A stretch of DNA of 53,331 nt from an uncultured Verrucomicrobia subdivision 3 bacterium (GCA_903870815.1 CAIQEI010000079.1:1-53331), one strand, 5' to 3'. Shown: positions 35,526-44,379, counted from the first letter of the stretch. Made by a program: numbers and translations. Notes: a model not told the origin generated them from the sequence alone.

Positions 35526-36968
35526 CTAACTTCCCTTCACCGCCTTGAACATCGCCAGGCATTTCACGCGCTGTTCCTCGTGCAAAATAATCCGTGGCGG
35601 ATATTTTGATTTCGCCAGCAACAGCGGGTTTTCCCACGGCTGCTGGATCAAATCATCGGGAAACCCCTTAAGTTCCGGAATCCAACGGCGGACGAATTCG
35701 CCTTTCGCGTCAAATTTCTCGCCCTGCGACACCGGGTTGAAGATGCGGAAATACGGCGCGGCGTCCGTGCCGGTGCCGGCGCTCCATTGCCAGCCGCCGT
35801 TGTTGGCTGCCATATCACCGTCCACGAGCTGCTTCATGAAATAGCGCTCGCCCCATTGCCAGTGGATCAACAGATCCTTGGTCAGGAACATCGCGACCAC
35901 CATGCGCAGCCGGTTGTGCATCATGCCGGTGGTGTTGAGGCAGCGCATCGCCGCATCCACGATGGGATAGCCGGTGCGCCCCTCGCACCAGGCGGTAAAG
36001 TGGGCCTGGTTTTCCGACCATGCCAGCTGGTCATATTCCGGCCGGAACGCACCCCGGGTGACGTGCGGAAAGTTGTGCAGCACCTGCAAATAAAATTCCC
36101 GCCAGATCAATTCGTTCAAAAAGACGTCGCCCCCGCCTCCGGTATCCGCTTTCCGTGTCCCGCCTTCCGCTTGGTTTGCCTGCGCCGTTTTCAAAGCGGC
36201 GAGAATTGTGCGGATCCCAATCGTCCCGGCGCGCAAGTGTGGTGAGAGCAGGGAAGTGCCGTCCACCGCGGGGTAATTTCGGTTCGCGCCGTAGTCATGA
36301 ACCGGGCCGGCCATGAATTTCCGCAACAGTTCCAGCGCGGTCCGCTCGCCCCCGGGCGGAATCGTCTGCGTCAGGGGAACCCCGATTTGATCCGGCGACG
36401 CCGGCAGCCCGTCGCTTTGGATACTGTCAGTTAAAGGGTGATGGTTCGAGGTTTTGAATTTCGGTTTCGGCGCGGGAATCGGCTTCGCTTTCCACGTCTT
36501 GGCATACGGCGTGAACACGGTGTAAGGCTTGCCCGCCTGCGTGAGGATTTCGGTCTCCTCCCAAACCACCGCATCCTTGAATAGTTCAAAACCGAAGCCC
36601 GCCGCGTGCAAAATGCCGGTGATGCGCTCATCGCGCCGCTGGGCATAGGGTTCGTAGCGTTTGTTGGCAAAAACCGCCTGCGCGCTGGTTTCACGGCAGA
36701 TTTGCGGCAGGATTTCCTCCGACTTGCCGCAGCGGATAACCAGCGGGTGACCCAGTTCGGCCAGATTTTTGCGGAGTGACTCGACCGATTGCAGTAGAAA
36801 CGCCAACCGCGCCGCGCCGACATCCGGTCCGGTGCGAAAGGCGTCTTCGAAGATGAAAACGGGGATGACAATCTCTGCCCTCCGCGCCGCCTCACTCAAG
36901 GCGGTGTTGTCCGAAATGCGCAAATCGCGGCGGAACCAATGGATGACGGTTTTCACGGATGGATCCAA
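35526..36968 (-). CDS. phrB: Deoxyribodipyrimidine photolyase / cryptochrome
   Basis: This 480-residue flavoprotein of the class I photolyase/cryptochrome family probably repairs cyclobutane pyrimidine dimers using light. The N-terminal antenna domain has VIHWFRRDLRISDNTAL. The C-terminal FAD domain has LSPHLRAGTIGIRTIL, LIWREFYLQVLHNFPHV, GRTGYPIVDAAMRCLNTTGMMHNRLRMVVAMFLTKDLLIHWQWGERYFMKQLVDGDMAANNGGWQWSAGTGTD, including the conserved Trp and Asn residues. A short segment AEGGTRKADTGGGG (about 268-281) comes from a GGAAAGCGG-type repeat and sits just before the conserved ELIWREFY helix. Confidence 0.96.
   Translation of the reverse strand: MDPSVKTVIHWFRRDLRISDNTALSEAARRAEIVIPVFIFEDAFRTGPDVGAARLAFLLQSVESLRKNLAELGHPLVIRCGKSEEILPQICRETSAQAVFANKRYEPYAQRRDERITGILHAAGFGFELFKDAVVWEETEILTQAGKPYTVFTPYAKTWKAKPIPAPKPKFKTSNHHPLTDSIQSDGLPASPDQIGVPLTQTIPPGGERTALELLRKFMAGPVHDYGANRNYPAVDGTSLLSPHLRAGTIGIRTILAALKTAQANQAEGGTRKADTGGGGDVFLNELIWREFYLQVLHNFPHVTRGAFRPEYDQLAWSENQAHFTAWCEGRTGYPIVDAAMRCLNTTGMMHNRLRMVVAMFLTKDLLIHWQWGERYFMKQLVDGDMAANNGGWQWSAGTGTDAAPYFRIFNPVSQGEKFDAKGEFVRRWIPELKGFPDDLIQQPWENPLLLAKSKYPPRIILHEEQRVKCLAMFKAVKGS
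36136..36172. repeat. In-frame GCGGAAGGCGGG-type repeat inside phrB
   Basis: On the minus strand GCGGAAGGCGGGACACGGAA... has the same A/G-rich look as the AAAGCGG tandem in mutY. It encodes EGGTRKADTGG in a loop. Confidence 0.45.
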
Positions 36969-37034
36969 GCTGGGCAGCGGCGGGATGCCGCCAAACCGGC
37001 TGCTGTAAGGTTGAACGAAGCCAGGCCGCTCATT

Positions 37035-38003
37035 TCAGCTTTTACTCTTTCGCCACTCGGTCTTCGGCGGCTCGGGCAAACCTTGCGCTCGCAGCGCGGT
37101 GCGGAAATGCAGCTTGGAAACCCGCTGCAACTCACCCGCGCCGCGTTCGGCCACAAAATGTTTCGCCGCCGCATCCACCGCCGCGCTTGCGCCCTTCGGC
37201 AGTTTCAGGGCAAAATCTTTTTCGAGCTTCGCCAGGCCTTTCACAAAGGCGTCGCGCGCCAGAATGGACGCCGCCGCCACGGCGATGTCCTCTTCCGCCT
37301 TATGCCGCTGCACGAGCTGGATTTCCTTGCCCTGGGTCATCAGCGCCTTCTCGATCACACTTTTGCTCGCGGCGAACTGGTCGCTGATGGCTTTCACCGG
37401 CGGCGGGTTCATCTGGTAACGCTTGCCCATGAGGTTTTCGATCACCCGGGCATGGCCCCAGGCCAGCAGCGTGTTCACGCTGCGCATCTTCGTGTAAAGC
37501 CGGTTGTAAGCCTCGTTGCCGACCACCACGGAATCCACCACGCAGCCGGGCGTCTGGCGGATGAGTTCGGCGAGGTCGGAAATCTTATTGTCGCTGGAAA
37601 TGTTCTTGGAATCGCGAATGCCGGCCTCCTTCCATGCGGCAATCACCTGCTCGTTCACATAAACACCCGCGATGCACAGCGGACCGAAGAAATCGCCCTT
37701 GCCGCTTTCATCAACGCCGATGCGCGGCAGGAGCAGGTCGGGATTCAAGATGGTTTCGTAGCCCAGCTTGGCCTGCTGCAATATTTCCGGTTCCAGCACG
37801 AACTCCACGAACTCCTGTGTGCCTTTGCCCTGCACCACCAGCTTGCCGCTCTCGTAAAACACGATGTTCGTTTTGTCCGATTCAAATGCGAACCGCGCAT
37901 ACGGCATGTCGCGCGGCTTCCAGTGGCGCGCCAGCAACGCGACCTTCAGCGCCGACGCCTGATCGTCGGTCAGCTTGCACGTGTGGATGGTCAGCGGCTT
38001 CAC
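37035..38003 (-). CDS. rnhC: Ribonuclease HIII
   Basis: RNase HIII cleaves the RNA of RNA-DNA hybrids. The catalytic start IGVDESGKGDFFGPLCIAGVYV has the D-E-S-G-K-G-D motif. An N-terminal TBP-like domain (about 1-90) precedes it, which separates HIII from HII. The start is uncertain. The track ORF to 38093 begins with LPQKNAKVAKNLLCLLGF, translated from an interspersed repeat, so I chose GTG at 38003 (VKPLTIHTCK, 322 residues); GTG at 38021 is also possible. Neither has a clear Shine-Dalgarno. It is divergent from mutY, whose ATG overlaps the same repeat-derived region. Confidence 0.9.
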   Translation of the reverse strand: MKPLTIHTCKLTDDQASALKVALLARHWKPRDMPYARFAFESDKTNIVFYESGKLVVQGKGTQEFVEFVLEPEILQQAKLGYETILNPDLLLPRIGVDESGKGDFFGPLCIAGVYVNEQVIAAWKEAGIRDSKNISSDNKISDLAELIRQTPGCVVDSVVVGNEAYNRLYTKMRSVNTLLAWGHARVIENLMGKRYQMNPPPVKAISDQFAASKSVIEKALMTQGKEIQLVQRHKAEEDIAVAAASILARDAFVKGLAKLEKDFALKLPKGASAAVDAAAKHFVAERGAGELQRVSKLHFRTALRAQGLPEPPKTEWRKSKS

Positions 38004-38093
38004 AAGAAAAAGTTTAGTCACGATAAAGCCCAAAAGACACAAAAGATTTTTTGCGACTTTTGCGTTTTTTTGCGGCAATAATTCCGGCAGCAA

Positions 38094-39371
38094 ATGAGGC
38101 TGAACTCAAATATCAAAATTCAAAACTCAAAACTGCAAAAACTTGTCCCGCGGTTGCTTGATTGGTTCGCCGCCAACGCGCGCGACCTGCCGTGGCGGCG
38201 CACGCGCGATCCCTACGCCATCTGGGTTTCTGAAATCATGCTGCAGCAGACGCAGGTTAAGACGGTGATCCCCTTTTGGGAGCGGTGGATGCGGGAATTG
38301 CCCTCGATTGAAGCCGCCGCCAATGCGCCTTCGGCCAAAATCCACAAGCTCTGGGAAGGATTGGGCTATTACACCCGCGTCCGCAATTTGCAGAAGACGG
38401 CGCAGCAAATTGTGAAAAGCGGAAAGCGGAAAGCGGAAAGCGGAAACGCGGTTTACCAGTTTCCCGGAAACTTTGACGACGTTCTGGCCCTGCCGGGCAT
38501 TGGACGTTACACCGCCGGCGCGATTGTTAGTATCGCCTTCAACCAGCCGGCGCCGATTCTGGACGGCAATGTCATCCGCGTCCTCACCCGACTCTTCGGC
38601 ATCGCAGAGAACCCGAAGGAAAAAACCACGAACGCGCGGCTTTGGCAGCTGGCGGAAGAGCTAGTTTGTGGCGCGCATAACAGCCGGTGGGGCGAGCGTC
38701 CCCACGAGCTGAAACAAAATGGTGGCCGTGCGCAAGCACCGGCTCGCGAGAACGTTCGCCCCACCAACGAGAAGACTTGTTCCCATCTCAACCAGTCGTT
38801 GATGGAACTGGGCGCGCTGGTCTGTACGCCGCGAAATGCGCAATGTTTGATTTGCCCGGTGAAAAAACTGTGCATGGCGTTCAAGGAAAACCGCGTGGAC
38901 GAATTGCCGAACCTGGGCAAGCGCGAGACGGCGACCGCGCGACATTTCATTGCTTTCGCCGTGGAGCGTGACGGCAAGTTTCTCGTCCAGCAAAGGCCAG
39001 CCGGCGTCGTGAACGCGCATCTCTGGGAATTCCCGAACCTTGAAGTCACCGGCACGAAGCCGGAGGGCGAAGCTGTGTTCCATAAACTTTTTGATGTTAA
39101 ACCAAAGGTGATTCAGCCTTTGCGCACGGTGAAACACTCCATAACACGCTATCGCATTACGCTGGAGGCGTTTTATGTCAGTCTTGGAGGGACGGGTTCC
39201 ACGAGACCCCATGCCAAAACCAAGTCGCGGATTCGTGGCGCTGGTCCATCCGGACGAATTTCCAACACCGGCCGCTGGATAGCACCGGAGGAATTTGATT
39301 CGCTCGCCTTTTCCAGCGCCCATAAAAAACTCGCCAGCGCTGCCGCGAAAAGTATCCTGTCCGGCCGATGA
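38094..39371 (+). CDS. mutY: Adenine DNA glycosylase MutY with repeat-derived insertions
   Basis: This 425-residue enzyme removes adenine mispaired with 8-oxoguanine. Catalytic Glu47 is in SEIMLQQTQV and Asp157 in PILDGNVIRVLTR, after the helix-hairpin-helix LPGIGRYTAGAI. The [4Fe-4S] cysteines are 244, 251, 254 and 260 (C-x6-C-x2-C-x5-C). The C-terminal Nudix-like 8-oxoG domain begins with ARHFIAFAVERDGKFLVQQRP. Four segments are unlike other MutY and are repeat-encoded: the N-terminal NSNIKIQNSKLQ (4-15), SGKRKAESG (109-117), about 193-227, and about 364-393. All keep the frame. It overlaps the cysteine desulfurase gene by 4 bases (ATGA). Confidence 0.96.
   Translation: MRLNSNIKIQNSKLQKLVPRLLDWFAANARDLPWRRTRDPYAIWVSEIMLQQTQVKTVIPFWERWMRELPSIEAAANAPSAKIHKLWEGLGYYTRVRNLQKTAQQIVKSGKRKAESGNAVYQFPGNFDDVLALPGIGRYTAGAIVSIAFNQPAPILDGNVIRVLTRLFGIAENPKEKTTNARLWQLAEELVCGAHNSRWGERPHELKQNGGRAQAPARENVRPTNEKTCSHLNQSLMELGALVCTPRNAQCLICPVKKLCMAFKENRVDELPNLGKRETATARHFIAFAVERDGKFLVQQRPAGVVNAHLWEFPNLEVTGTKPEGEAVFHKLFDVKPKVIQPLRTVKHSITRYRITLEAFYVSLGGTGSTRPHAKTKSRIRGAGPSGRISNTGRWIAPEEFDSLAFSSAHKKLASAAAKSILSGR
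38416..38443 (+). repeat. Four tandem copies of a 7-bp unit inside mutY
   Basis: AAAGCGG is repeated exactly four times, followed by a degenerate AAACGCGG. The unit is not a multiple of three, so gain or loss of one copy would frameshift mutY before catalytic Asp157. Confidence 0.9.
38686..38765 (+). repeat. 80-bp inverted-repeat element in frame inside mutY
   Basis: GGTGGGGCGAGCGTC (38686-38700) and AACGTTCGCCCCACC (38751-38765) are complementary at 13 of 15 positions. The element is translated as RWGERPHELKQNGGRAQAPARENVRPT between two conserved MutY helices. Confidence 0.75.
39186..39210. repeat. GGAGGGACGGGTTCCACGAG-type repeat, copy in mutY
   Basis: This 25-base stretch matches 23 of 25 positions (other strand) with the copy at 46474-46498 in the HAD-Nudix gene. 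Here it encodes GGTGSTRPH near the MutY C-terminus. Confidence 0.75.
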
Positions 39372-40507
39372 TTTACTTCGATTACAACGCCACCGCGCCG
39401 GTCATGCGCGAGGCGCGCGAAGCCTGGCTGAATGTGACCGAGAAAATCGGCGGTAATCCCTCGTCCATGCACCAGGCCGGAACGCGCGCCAGCATCGCGC
39501 TCGCCGACGCGCGCGAAAAGCTCGCGGCGTTCCTCGGTTGCCATCCACTGGACCTCATCTGGACCAGCGGCGCGACCGAGGCGAACAACATGGTCACCCA
39601 CCATTTTTCAAAGATTCTCGGCGACAAAGATGAGATTTGGATTTCCGCCATCGAACACCCGTGCGTCCACGATTCGGCGAAACATTATTTTGGCCGGCGC
39701 GCCAGATTGATTCCTGTGACGCGTGACGGCGTGGTGGACGTGGATTGGATCACCGCCGAGATGGCCGACAAACGTCCGGGTCTGGTCGGGGTAATGGCCG
39801 CGAACAACGAGACCGGCGTCATTCAGCCCTGGCGGGAAATCCATTCGATCTGCCAGGCCTACGAAGTGCCGTTTTTCACCGACGCCGTGCAGTTCATTGG
39901 CAAGCTGCCACTGAAAGGGCTGGGGGACTGCGATTATGTGAGCGGCGCGGCGCACAAGTTCGGCGGGCCGCGCGGCGTGGGTTTTTTGAAGCTTCCGCAT
40001 CGCAAGTCAATTACGCCGCTGTTGCACGGCGGCAAGCAGGAAGGGGGCCGGCGCGCGGGCACGGAAAACGTGGCAATCATCGCCGCCATGCTGGCGGCGC
40101 TGGAGATCCGCGAAAAGCAGATTTCCCGAAGCGAACATCTGCTGCGCAAAGTCTGGCGCGACAATTTCGAGCGCGAACTGCTGCGGGCGCTGCCCGGCGC
40201 GAGCATCATTGGGGCGAACGTGCCGCGGTTGTGGAACACCGTTTCCGCGCTCATGCCCGAAGGCGACCGCAAGCATCAATGGGTGGTGCGCCTCGACAAG
40301 GCCGGCTTTGCGGTGAGCACCGGTTCCGCCTGCACCACCGGCAAGGAGGAACCGTCACACGTGCTCGCGGCCATGGGTTTCAAAGGCCCGCAGGCGGTTC
40401 GCGCCGTGCGTTTCAGCGCGGGCTGGGAGACGAATGAAGCCGACTGGGAAGCGCTCGTCCGCGGCGTGGCCAAAGTCCATGCCGAAATGAATCACGCGAA
40501 AATCTGA
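39368..40507 (+). CDS. Cysteine desulfurase (NifS/IscS-like)
   Basis: This 379-residue PLP enzyme mobilises sulfur from cysteine for Fe-S clusters and other cofactors. IYFDYNATAPV is the N-terminal signature, SGATEANNM the phosphate loop, VSGAAHKFGGPRGVGFL the Schiff-base lysine, GGKQEGGRRAGTEN a conserved loop, and STGSACTTGKEEPSHVLAAMG the mobile loop with the catalytic cysteine (SxGSAC). Its start overlaps the mutY stop; MutY needs a [4Fe-4S] cluster, so coupling is sensible. It ends back to back with pdxJ (TGATCA holds both stops). Confidence 0.95.
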   Translation: MIYFDYNATAPVMREAREAWLNVTEKIGGNPSSMHQAGTRASIALADAREKLAAFLGCHPLDLIWTSGATEANNMVTHHFSKILGDKDEIWISAIEHPCVHDSAKHYFGRRARLIPVTRDGVVDVDWITAEMADKRPGLVGVMAANNETGVIQPWREIHSICQAYEVPFFTDAVQFIGKLPLKGLGDCDYVSGAAHKFGGPRGVGFLKLPHRKSITPLLHGGKQEGGRRAGTENVAIIAAMLAALEIREKQISRSEHLLRKVWRDNFERELLRALPGASIIGANVPRLWNTVSALMPEGDRKHQWVVRLDKAGFAVSTGSACTTGKEEPSHVLAAMGFKGPQAVRAVRFSAGWETNEADWEALVRGVAKVHAEMNHAKI

Positions 40508-41260
40508 TCAGCCGCGGTAGCCTTGCATTGCCGCAAGCATCTCTTGAACGGCAGTTTCCATCCCGACATACACAGCGCGGCTTACGATGCTGTGGCCGAT
40601 GTTCAGTTCCACCAGATGCGGCACTTGATAAAGAGTCGCCAGATTGATGTAGTTCAAGCCGTGACCGGCGTTCACCTTCAGGCCCAGTGAATGCGCCTGT
40701 TGCGCACCGGCAACCAGACGTTGCAGTTCCGTTCTCGCTCTCCCATTTCCGCCTTCCGCTGGTTGAAACTCCTCCGCAAACTTGCCGGTGTGCAGTTCGA
40801 TGAACTGGCTGCCGGTGCGCGCGGCGGCGGCGATCTGGTTTGTATCCGGCGCGATGAACAGGCTCACCTCGACCCCGGCATCGTTCATTCGTTTGCGGGT
40901 CTCGGTCAGGGCTTTTTCCGCCGCGACCACGTCGAGTCCGCCCTCGGTCGTCACCTCCAGCCGCCGTTCCGGCACGAGGCAGACGATTTCCGGCTTGAGC
41001 CTGAGCGCAATCTCGATGATCTCCGGCGCATTGGCCATTTCGAGATTCAATCGCGTGCGGACGACTTCGCGCAGCTTCCAGACATCGCGGTCCTGGATAT
41101 GGCGTCGATCCTCGCGCAGATGCGCGGTGATGCCGTGGCAGCCGGCGGCTTCGCAAAGCCGCGCCGCCGCGACCGGATCCGGTTCGCCGTGGCCGACGCC
41201 GCGATAGCGCGCCTCGCGCACCGTAGCCACGTGATCTATGTTGACGCCGAGCTTGAGCAT
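40508..41260 (-). CDS. pdxJ: Pyridoxine 5'-phosphate synthase
   Basis: This 250-residue TIM-barrel enzyme makes pyridoxine 5'-phosphate from deoxyxylulose 5-phosphate and an aminoacetone phosphate, in the DXP-dependent vitamin B6 route. [84 protein letters not shown] and [16 protein letters not shown] are all family motifs. A small segment [11 protein letters not shown] (about 166-178) follows the H-T-G motif and is encoded by GCGGAAGGCGGAA-type repeat DNA. It converges with a PLP enzyme gene. Confidence 0.97.
   Translation of the reverse strand: MLKLGVNIDHVATVREARYRGVGHGEPDPVAAARLCEAAGCHGITAHLREDRRHIQDRDVWKLREVVRTRLNLEMANAPEIIEIALRLKPEIVCLVPERRLEVTTEGGLDVVAAEKALTETRKRMNDAGVEVSLFIAPDTNQIAAAARTGSQFIELHTGKFAEEFQPAEGGNGRARTELQRLVAGAQQAHSLGLKVNAGHGLNYINLATLYQVPHLVELNIGHSIVSRAVYVGMETAVQEMLAAMQGYRG
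40728..40765. repeat. In-frame GCGGAAGGCGGAAATGGG-type repeat inside pdxJ
   Basis: On the minus strand AGCGGAAGGCGGAAATGGGA... resembles the tracts in mutY and phrB. It encodes AEGGNGRAR in the loop between a strand and the next helix. Confidence 0.45.
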
Positions 41261-41450
41261 AAATTCAACGATCTAAATCCGCGCCCGCGCCGGTCAGGAC
41301 CGGTAATGATCTGGTTGGTGAAACAAACTTTCTCATCGAGTGCATTTCTGTGCCAAAAATGGCGCTGCTTGGCAATCGCAAAGGCGGGACGTCGCCGCCG
41401 GACCCATAATTTCGGATTGCCGCGCCAGCGGAATCACGCTTACATCGGGC

Positions 41451-41909
41451 GTGCCAATACTGCGAAATATTCTCAAATACTGGCTGCCGGTGGTGGTTTG
41501 GATGATCCTGATATTCACCGCCTCCGCCGACACCAAGTCCTACCAGCATACCTCCACTTTTTTTGAACCGGTGCTGCAGTGGCTGTTCCCGTGGATGTCG
41601 CCGGCCCATATTGAACTCCTCCATCATCTCGTCCGTAAAACCGGCCATCTGACCGAATACGCCCTTCTCGCGCTGCTGCTCTGGCGCGCCCTCCGCCGGC
41701 CGCAACGAGGCGACCGGCGACCTTGGCGTTTGGACGAGGCCGGTCTGTCATTGGTCGTGGTGTTCACCTATGCCGCCAGCGACGAATTTCATCAGATCTT
41801 CGTCCCGGGCCGAACGGCGCTCGTCTCGGATGTGTTCATTGACACTACCGGCGGGGCTATCGGCCTGATGCTGCTCTGGGCCATCGGAAAAGTCTTCAAA
41901 CAATGGTGA
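41451..41909 (+). CDS. VanZ-like membrane protein
   Basis: This VanZ-family protein of about 152 residues starts at GTG 41451 (VPILRNILKYWLPVVVWM). The track start at 41340 adds 37 non-hydrophobic residues; neither start has a good Shine-Dalgarno. Four membrane helices are visible. The family motif regions are FTASADT, HLVRKTGHLTEYALLALLLWRAL and FTYAASDEFHQIFVPGRTALVSDVFIDTTGGAIGL. VanZ relatives give low-level teicoplanin resistance in some Gram-positives, but most are of unknown function. It is followed by the ComEC gene after one base. Confidence 0.85.
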   Translation: MPILRNILKYWLPVVVWMILIFTASADTKSYQHTSTFFEPVLQWLFPWMSPAHIELLHHLVRKTGHLTEYALLALLLWRALRRPQRGDRRPWRLDEAGLSLVVVFTYAASDEFHQIFVPGRTALVSDVFIDTTGGAIGLMLLWAIGKVFKQW

Positions 41910-41910
41910 G

Positions 41911-44355
41911 ATGAACCGGCCGCTCCTCAGCGTCGTCATCGCCTATACCGCCGGCCTGCTGCTGGCTCAGTTTTTTCAGCCGCCACCCGCCGCGCTGATC
42001 GGCATCTCGCTTTTCCTTCTGCTCCTTGTCCTCGTCCTCGAAAAACTTCGCCCCGTGCTTTTCTGGCCATTGCTGACGGTGGCCGGCTGGACCAATTTTG
42101 TCTGTCACACGGCCATCATCTCGCCCCATGACCTGCGAACCTTGTTTGGCAACGAACCCGCGCTGATTACCCTGCGTGGCGAACTGGCGGAAACGCCGCG
42201 CCTGAAAATCACCGTCCGCGACGAAGTAGAAAACTGGCACAGCGTCGCCCGCGTCAGCGTGGCCGAAATCTGCCGCACGGACAACTTCCAGCCGGCCGCC
42301 GGCGAAATCCTCGTCACCACGCCCGGCATTCCCGGCCCGGAATTTTTCGCCGGCCAGATGGTGGAAATTTCCGGCGTGATCTCGCGCCCGCCGCCACCGC
42401 TGGCCGAAGGCCTTTTTGATTATCAAAATTATCTCGCGATGCGTGGCAGCTATTACCAGTTCAAGGCTGGCTCCACCAACGACTGGAAATTGCTGCCGCC
42501 CGTTCGGCTGAAACCGCCGCGCACCGACCGCTTTCTCAACTGGTCGAAAGCCACTCTCGCGTTGGGGCTGCCCGATCAAGACGAGCCGTTGCGGCTGCTC
42601 TGGGCCATGACGCTCGGCTGGCGCACCGCCTTCACCGGCGACATCGGCGAGCCCTTTCTTCGGTCGGGGACGATGCACATGTTTGCCATCGACGGCCTGC
42701 GCATCGCGCTGCTTTCCGGCATGATCGTGGCCCTGCTCCTGGTCCTGCGACTCTCCCGGGCCTGGTGCGGCGCGGTGGCCGTTCCCGTCATCTGGTTTTA
42801 CACCGCCGCGACCGGTTGGGAAGCATCCGCCATCCGCGCCTCCGTGATGATGACCATTGTCCTCGGCGGCTGGGCGCTGAAACGGCCGAGCGACCTGCTC
42901 AATTCTCTTGCCGCCGCCGCGTTCGTGATTCTGCTGTGGGATCCGCGCCAGCTGTTCGAGGCCAGCTTTCAACTGTCGTTTTTCGTCATGCTCGTCATCG
43001 CCCTCATGCTGCCGCGATTGAATGAATTCTCCGACCGGCGGCTGCGGCCGGACGCACTGCTGCCGGATGAATTGGTTTCTGGCTGGAAACAGTCCGGTTT
43101 TTGGCTGTCCCGGAAATTGGCCCGCTACGCCGGACTTTCGTTGGCCGCCTGGATCGGCTCGATTCCGCTGGCGGCAAAGTATTTCCATCTGTTCAGCCCG
43201 GTCTCCACTCTGGCCAACCTCGTCGCCGTGCCCCTCGGCACCCTGGCGCTCATGGCCAATCTTGGCGCACTTGCCTGCGGCCACTGGCTGTCGTGGGTCA
43301 CTGAACTTTTCAACCACGCCGCGTGGTTCTTCATGGTCGCGATGACGTGGGTCAGCGTCGAGGCCGCCAAAATACCCGGCGCGTATTTTTACGTTCCCGA
43401 ACCGTCGCTGACCACGATTGCGATTTATTACCTCGTCATCGTCGCCGTGTTTAGCGGTTGGTTCGCGACGCGGCGAAGGATTCTTTGGGGTGCGGCCAGC
43501 CTGCTTTGCCTCACCGGTTTTTATGCCTGGCAATGGCAGTCAACCCGGGCGGAAACCATTCTGACCGTGCTGCCGCTGGACGGCGGCCACGCGGTCTACG
43601 TGGATGCAGACGGACGGAAAAACGACTGGCTCATCAACTGCGGCAACGAGTATGCCGTCGATCACACGCTCAAGGATTTCCTCCGCGCGCAAGGCGTGAA
43701 CACCATTCCGCGCCTGGTGCTGACCGAGGGAGATATTAAGAACATGGGCGGCGCCCAGCGGATTGATAAACTGTTCGGTGTGGACGAACTTTGGACCAGC
43801 AACGTGAAATTCCGTTCCACTGCCTATCGCGATGCCGTCGCGGCCTTTGAAGACGGTGAGCGTCCGCAACCCGCTGACCGGACGCCCGGATCTCGCCATA
43901 AAATTCTCAATGCGGGCGACACTAATGGCTGTTGGCAGGTGACTTTCCCCGACACCACCAATGGTCTGGCGAAGGCGGATGACCGTCCGCTGGTGTTGCT
44001 CGGAAAATTTGCCGGCGCGAAAGTGCTGCTGCTCTCCGACCTGAGCCGCGCCGGCCAGAGTCGGTTGCTCGCTACGACTAATAATCTGCGCGCCGACATC
44101 GTCATCGCCGGCCTGCCGACCGAGGGCGAACCGTTATGCGACGCCCTGATCGACGCGATCCAGCCCCGGGTCATCGTCATCGCGGATTCGGATTCTCCCG
44201 CCACCCGCCGCGCGAGCCGCGCCTTGCACGAACGGCTGGCGCAAAAAAAACTGCCTGTCATCTACACCCGCACGGCCGGCGCAGTTAAGATTGCGGTGGA
44301 CAAAACCGGTTGGAAACTGGCGGCGAAGGACGGGGAGAAGTGGGTTTCTCCGTAG
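41911..44355 (+). CDS. comEC: ComEC/Rec2-family DNA-uptake channel with degenerate hydrolase domain
   Basis: The 814-residue protein has three parts: N-terminal helices with a DUF4131-like region (1-190), the competence membrane domain (about 210-510), and a C-terminal metallo-beta-lactamase-like domain (about 545-814). GTMHMFAIDGLRIALLSGM is the channel motif, but the usual S-G-L-H reads D-G-L-R. In the hydrolase domain the expected H-x-D-x-D-H reads LTEGDIKNMGG, so the metal ligands are lost, although the following G-G and later strands remain. Channel function for ssDNA is plausible; nuclease function of this domain is not. It is one base downstream of the VanZ gene. Confidence 0.9.
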   Translation: MNRPLLSVVIAYTAGLLLAQFFQPPPAALIGISLFLLLLVLVLEKLRPVLFWPLLTVAGWTNFVCHTAIISPHDLRTLFGNEPALITLRGELAETPRLKITVRDEVENWHSVARVSVAEICRTDNFQPAAGEILVTTPGIPGPEFFAGQMVEISGVISRPPPPLAEGLFDYQNYLAMRGSYYQFKAGSTNDWKLLPPVRLKPPRTDRFLNWSKATLALGLPDQDEPLRLLWAMTLGWRTAFTGDIGEPFLRSGTMHMFAIDGLRIALLSGMIVALLLVLRLSRAWCGAVAVPVIWFYTAATGWEASAIRASVMMTIVLGGWALKRPSDLLNSLAAAAFVILLWDPRQLFEASFQLSFFVMLVIALMLPRLNEFSDRRLRPDALLPDELVSGWKQSGFWLSRKLARYAGLSLAAWIGSIPLAAKYFHLFSPVSTLANLVAVPLGTLALMANLGALACGHWLSWVTELFNHAAWFFMVAMTWVSVEAAKIPGAYFYVPEPSLTTIAIYYLVIVAVFSGWFATRRRILWGAASLLCLTGFYAWQWQSTRAETILTVLPLDGGHAVYVDADGRKNDWLINCGNEYAVDHTLKDFLRAQGVNTIPRLVLTEGDIKNMGGAQRIDKLFGVDELWTSNVKFRSTAYRDAVAAFEDGERPQPADRTPGSRHKILNAGDTNGCWQVTFPDTTNGLAKADDRPLVLLGKFAGAKVLLLSDLSRAGQSRLLATTNNLRADIVIAGLPTEGEPLCDALIDAIQPRVIVIADSDSPATRRASRALHERLAQKKLPVIYTRTAGAVKIAVDKTGWKLAAKDGEKWVSP

Positions 44356-44379
44356 GGGATGAATCGAACCACCGGCGGA

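Noticed and set aside
38416-38443. CRISPR-like repeat
   Set aside because: Seven-base units without spacers, inside a gene; a microsatellite, not a CRISPR.
41896-43533. 545-residue minus-strand ORF opposite comEC
   Set aside because: Shadow ORF rich in Arg, Gln and Gly with no domain.
44356-44376. tRNA-like GGTTCGATTC (minus strand) near the end of comEC
   Set aside because: No acceptor stem or cloverleaf could be built around it.
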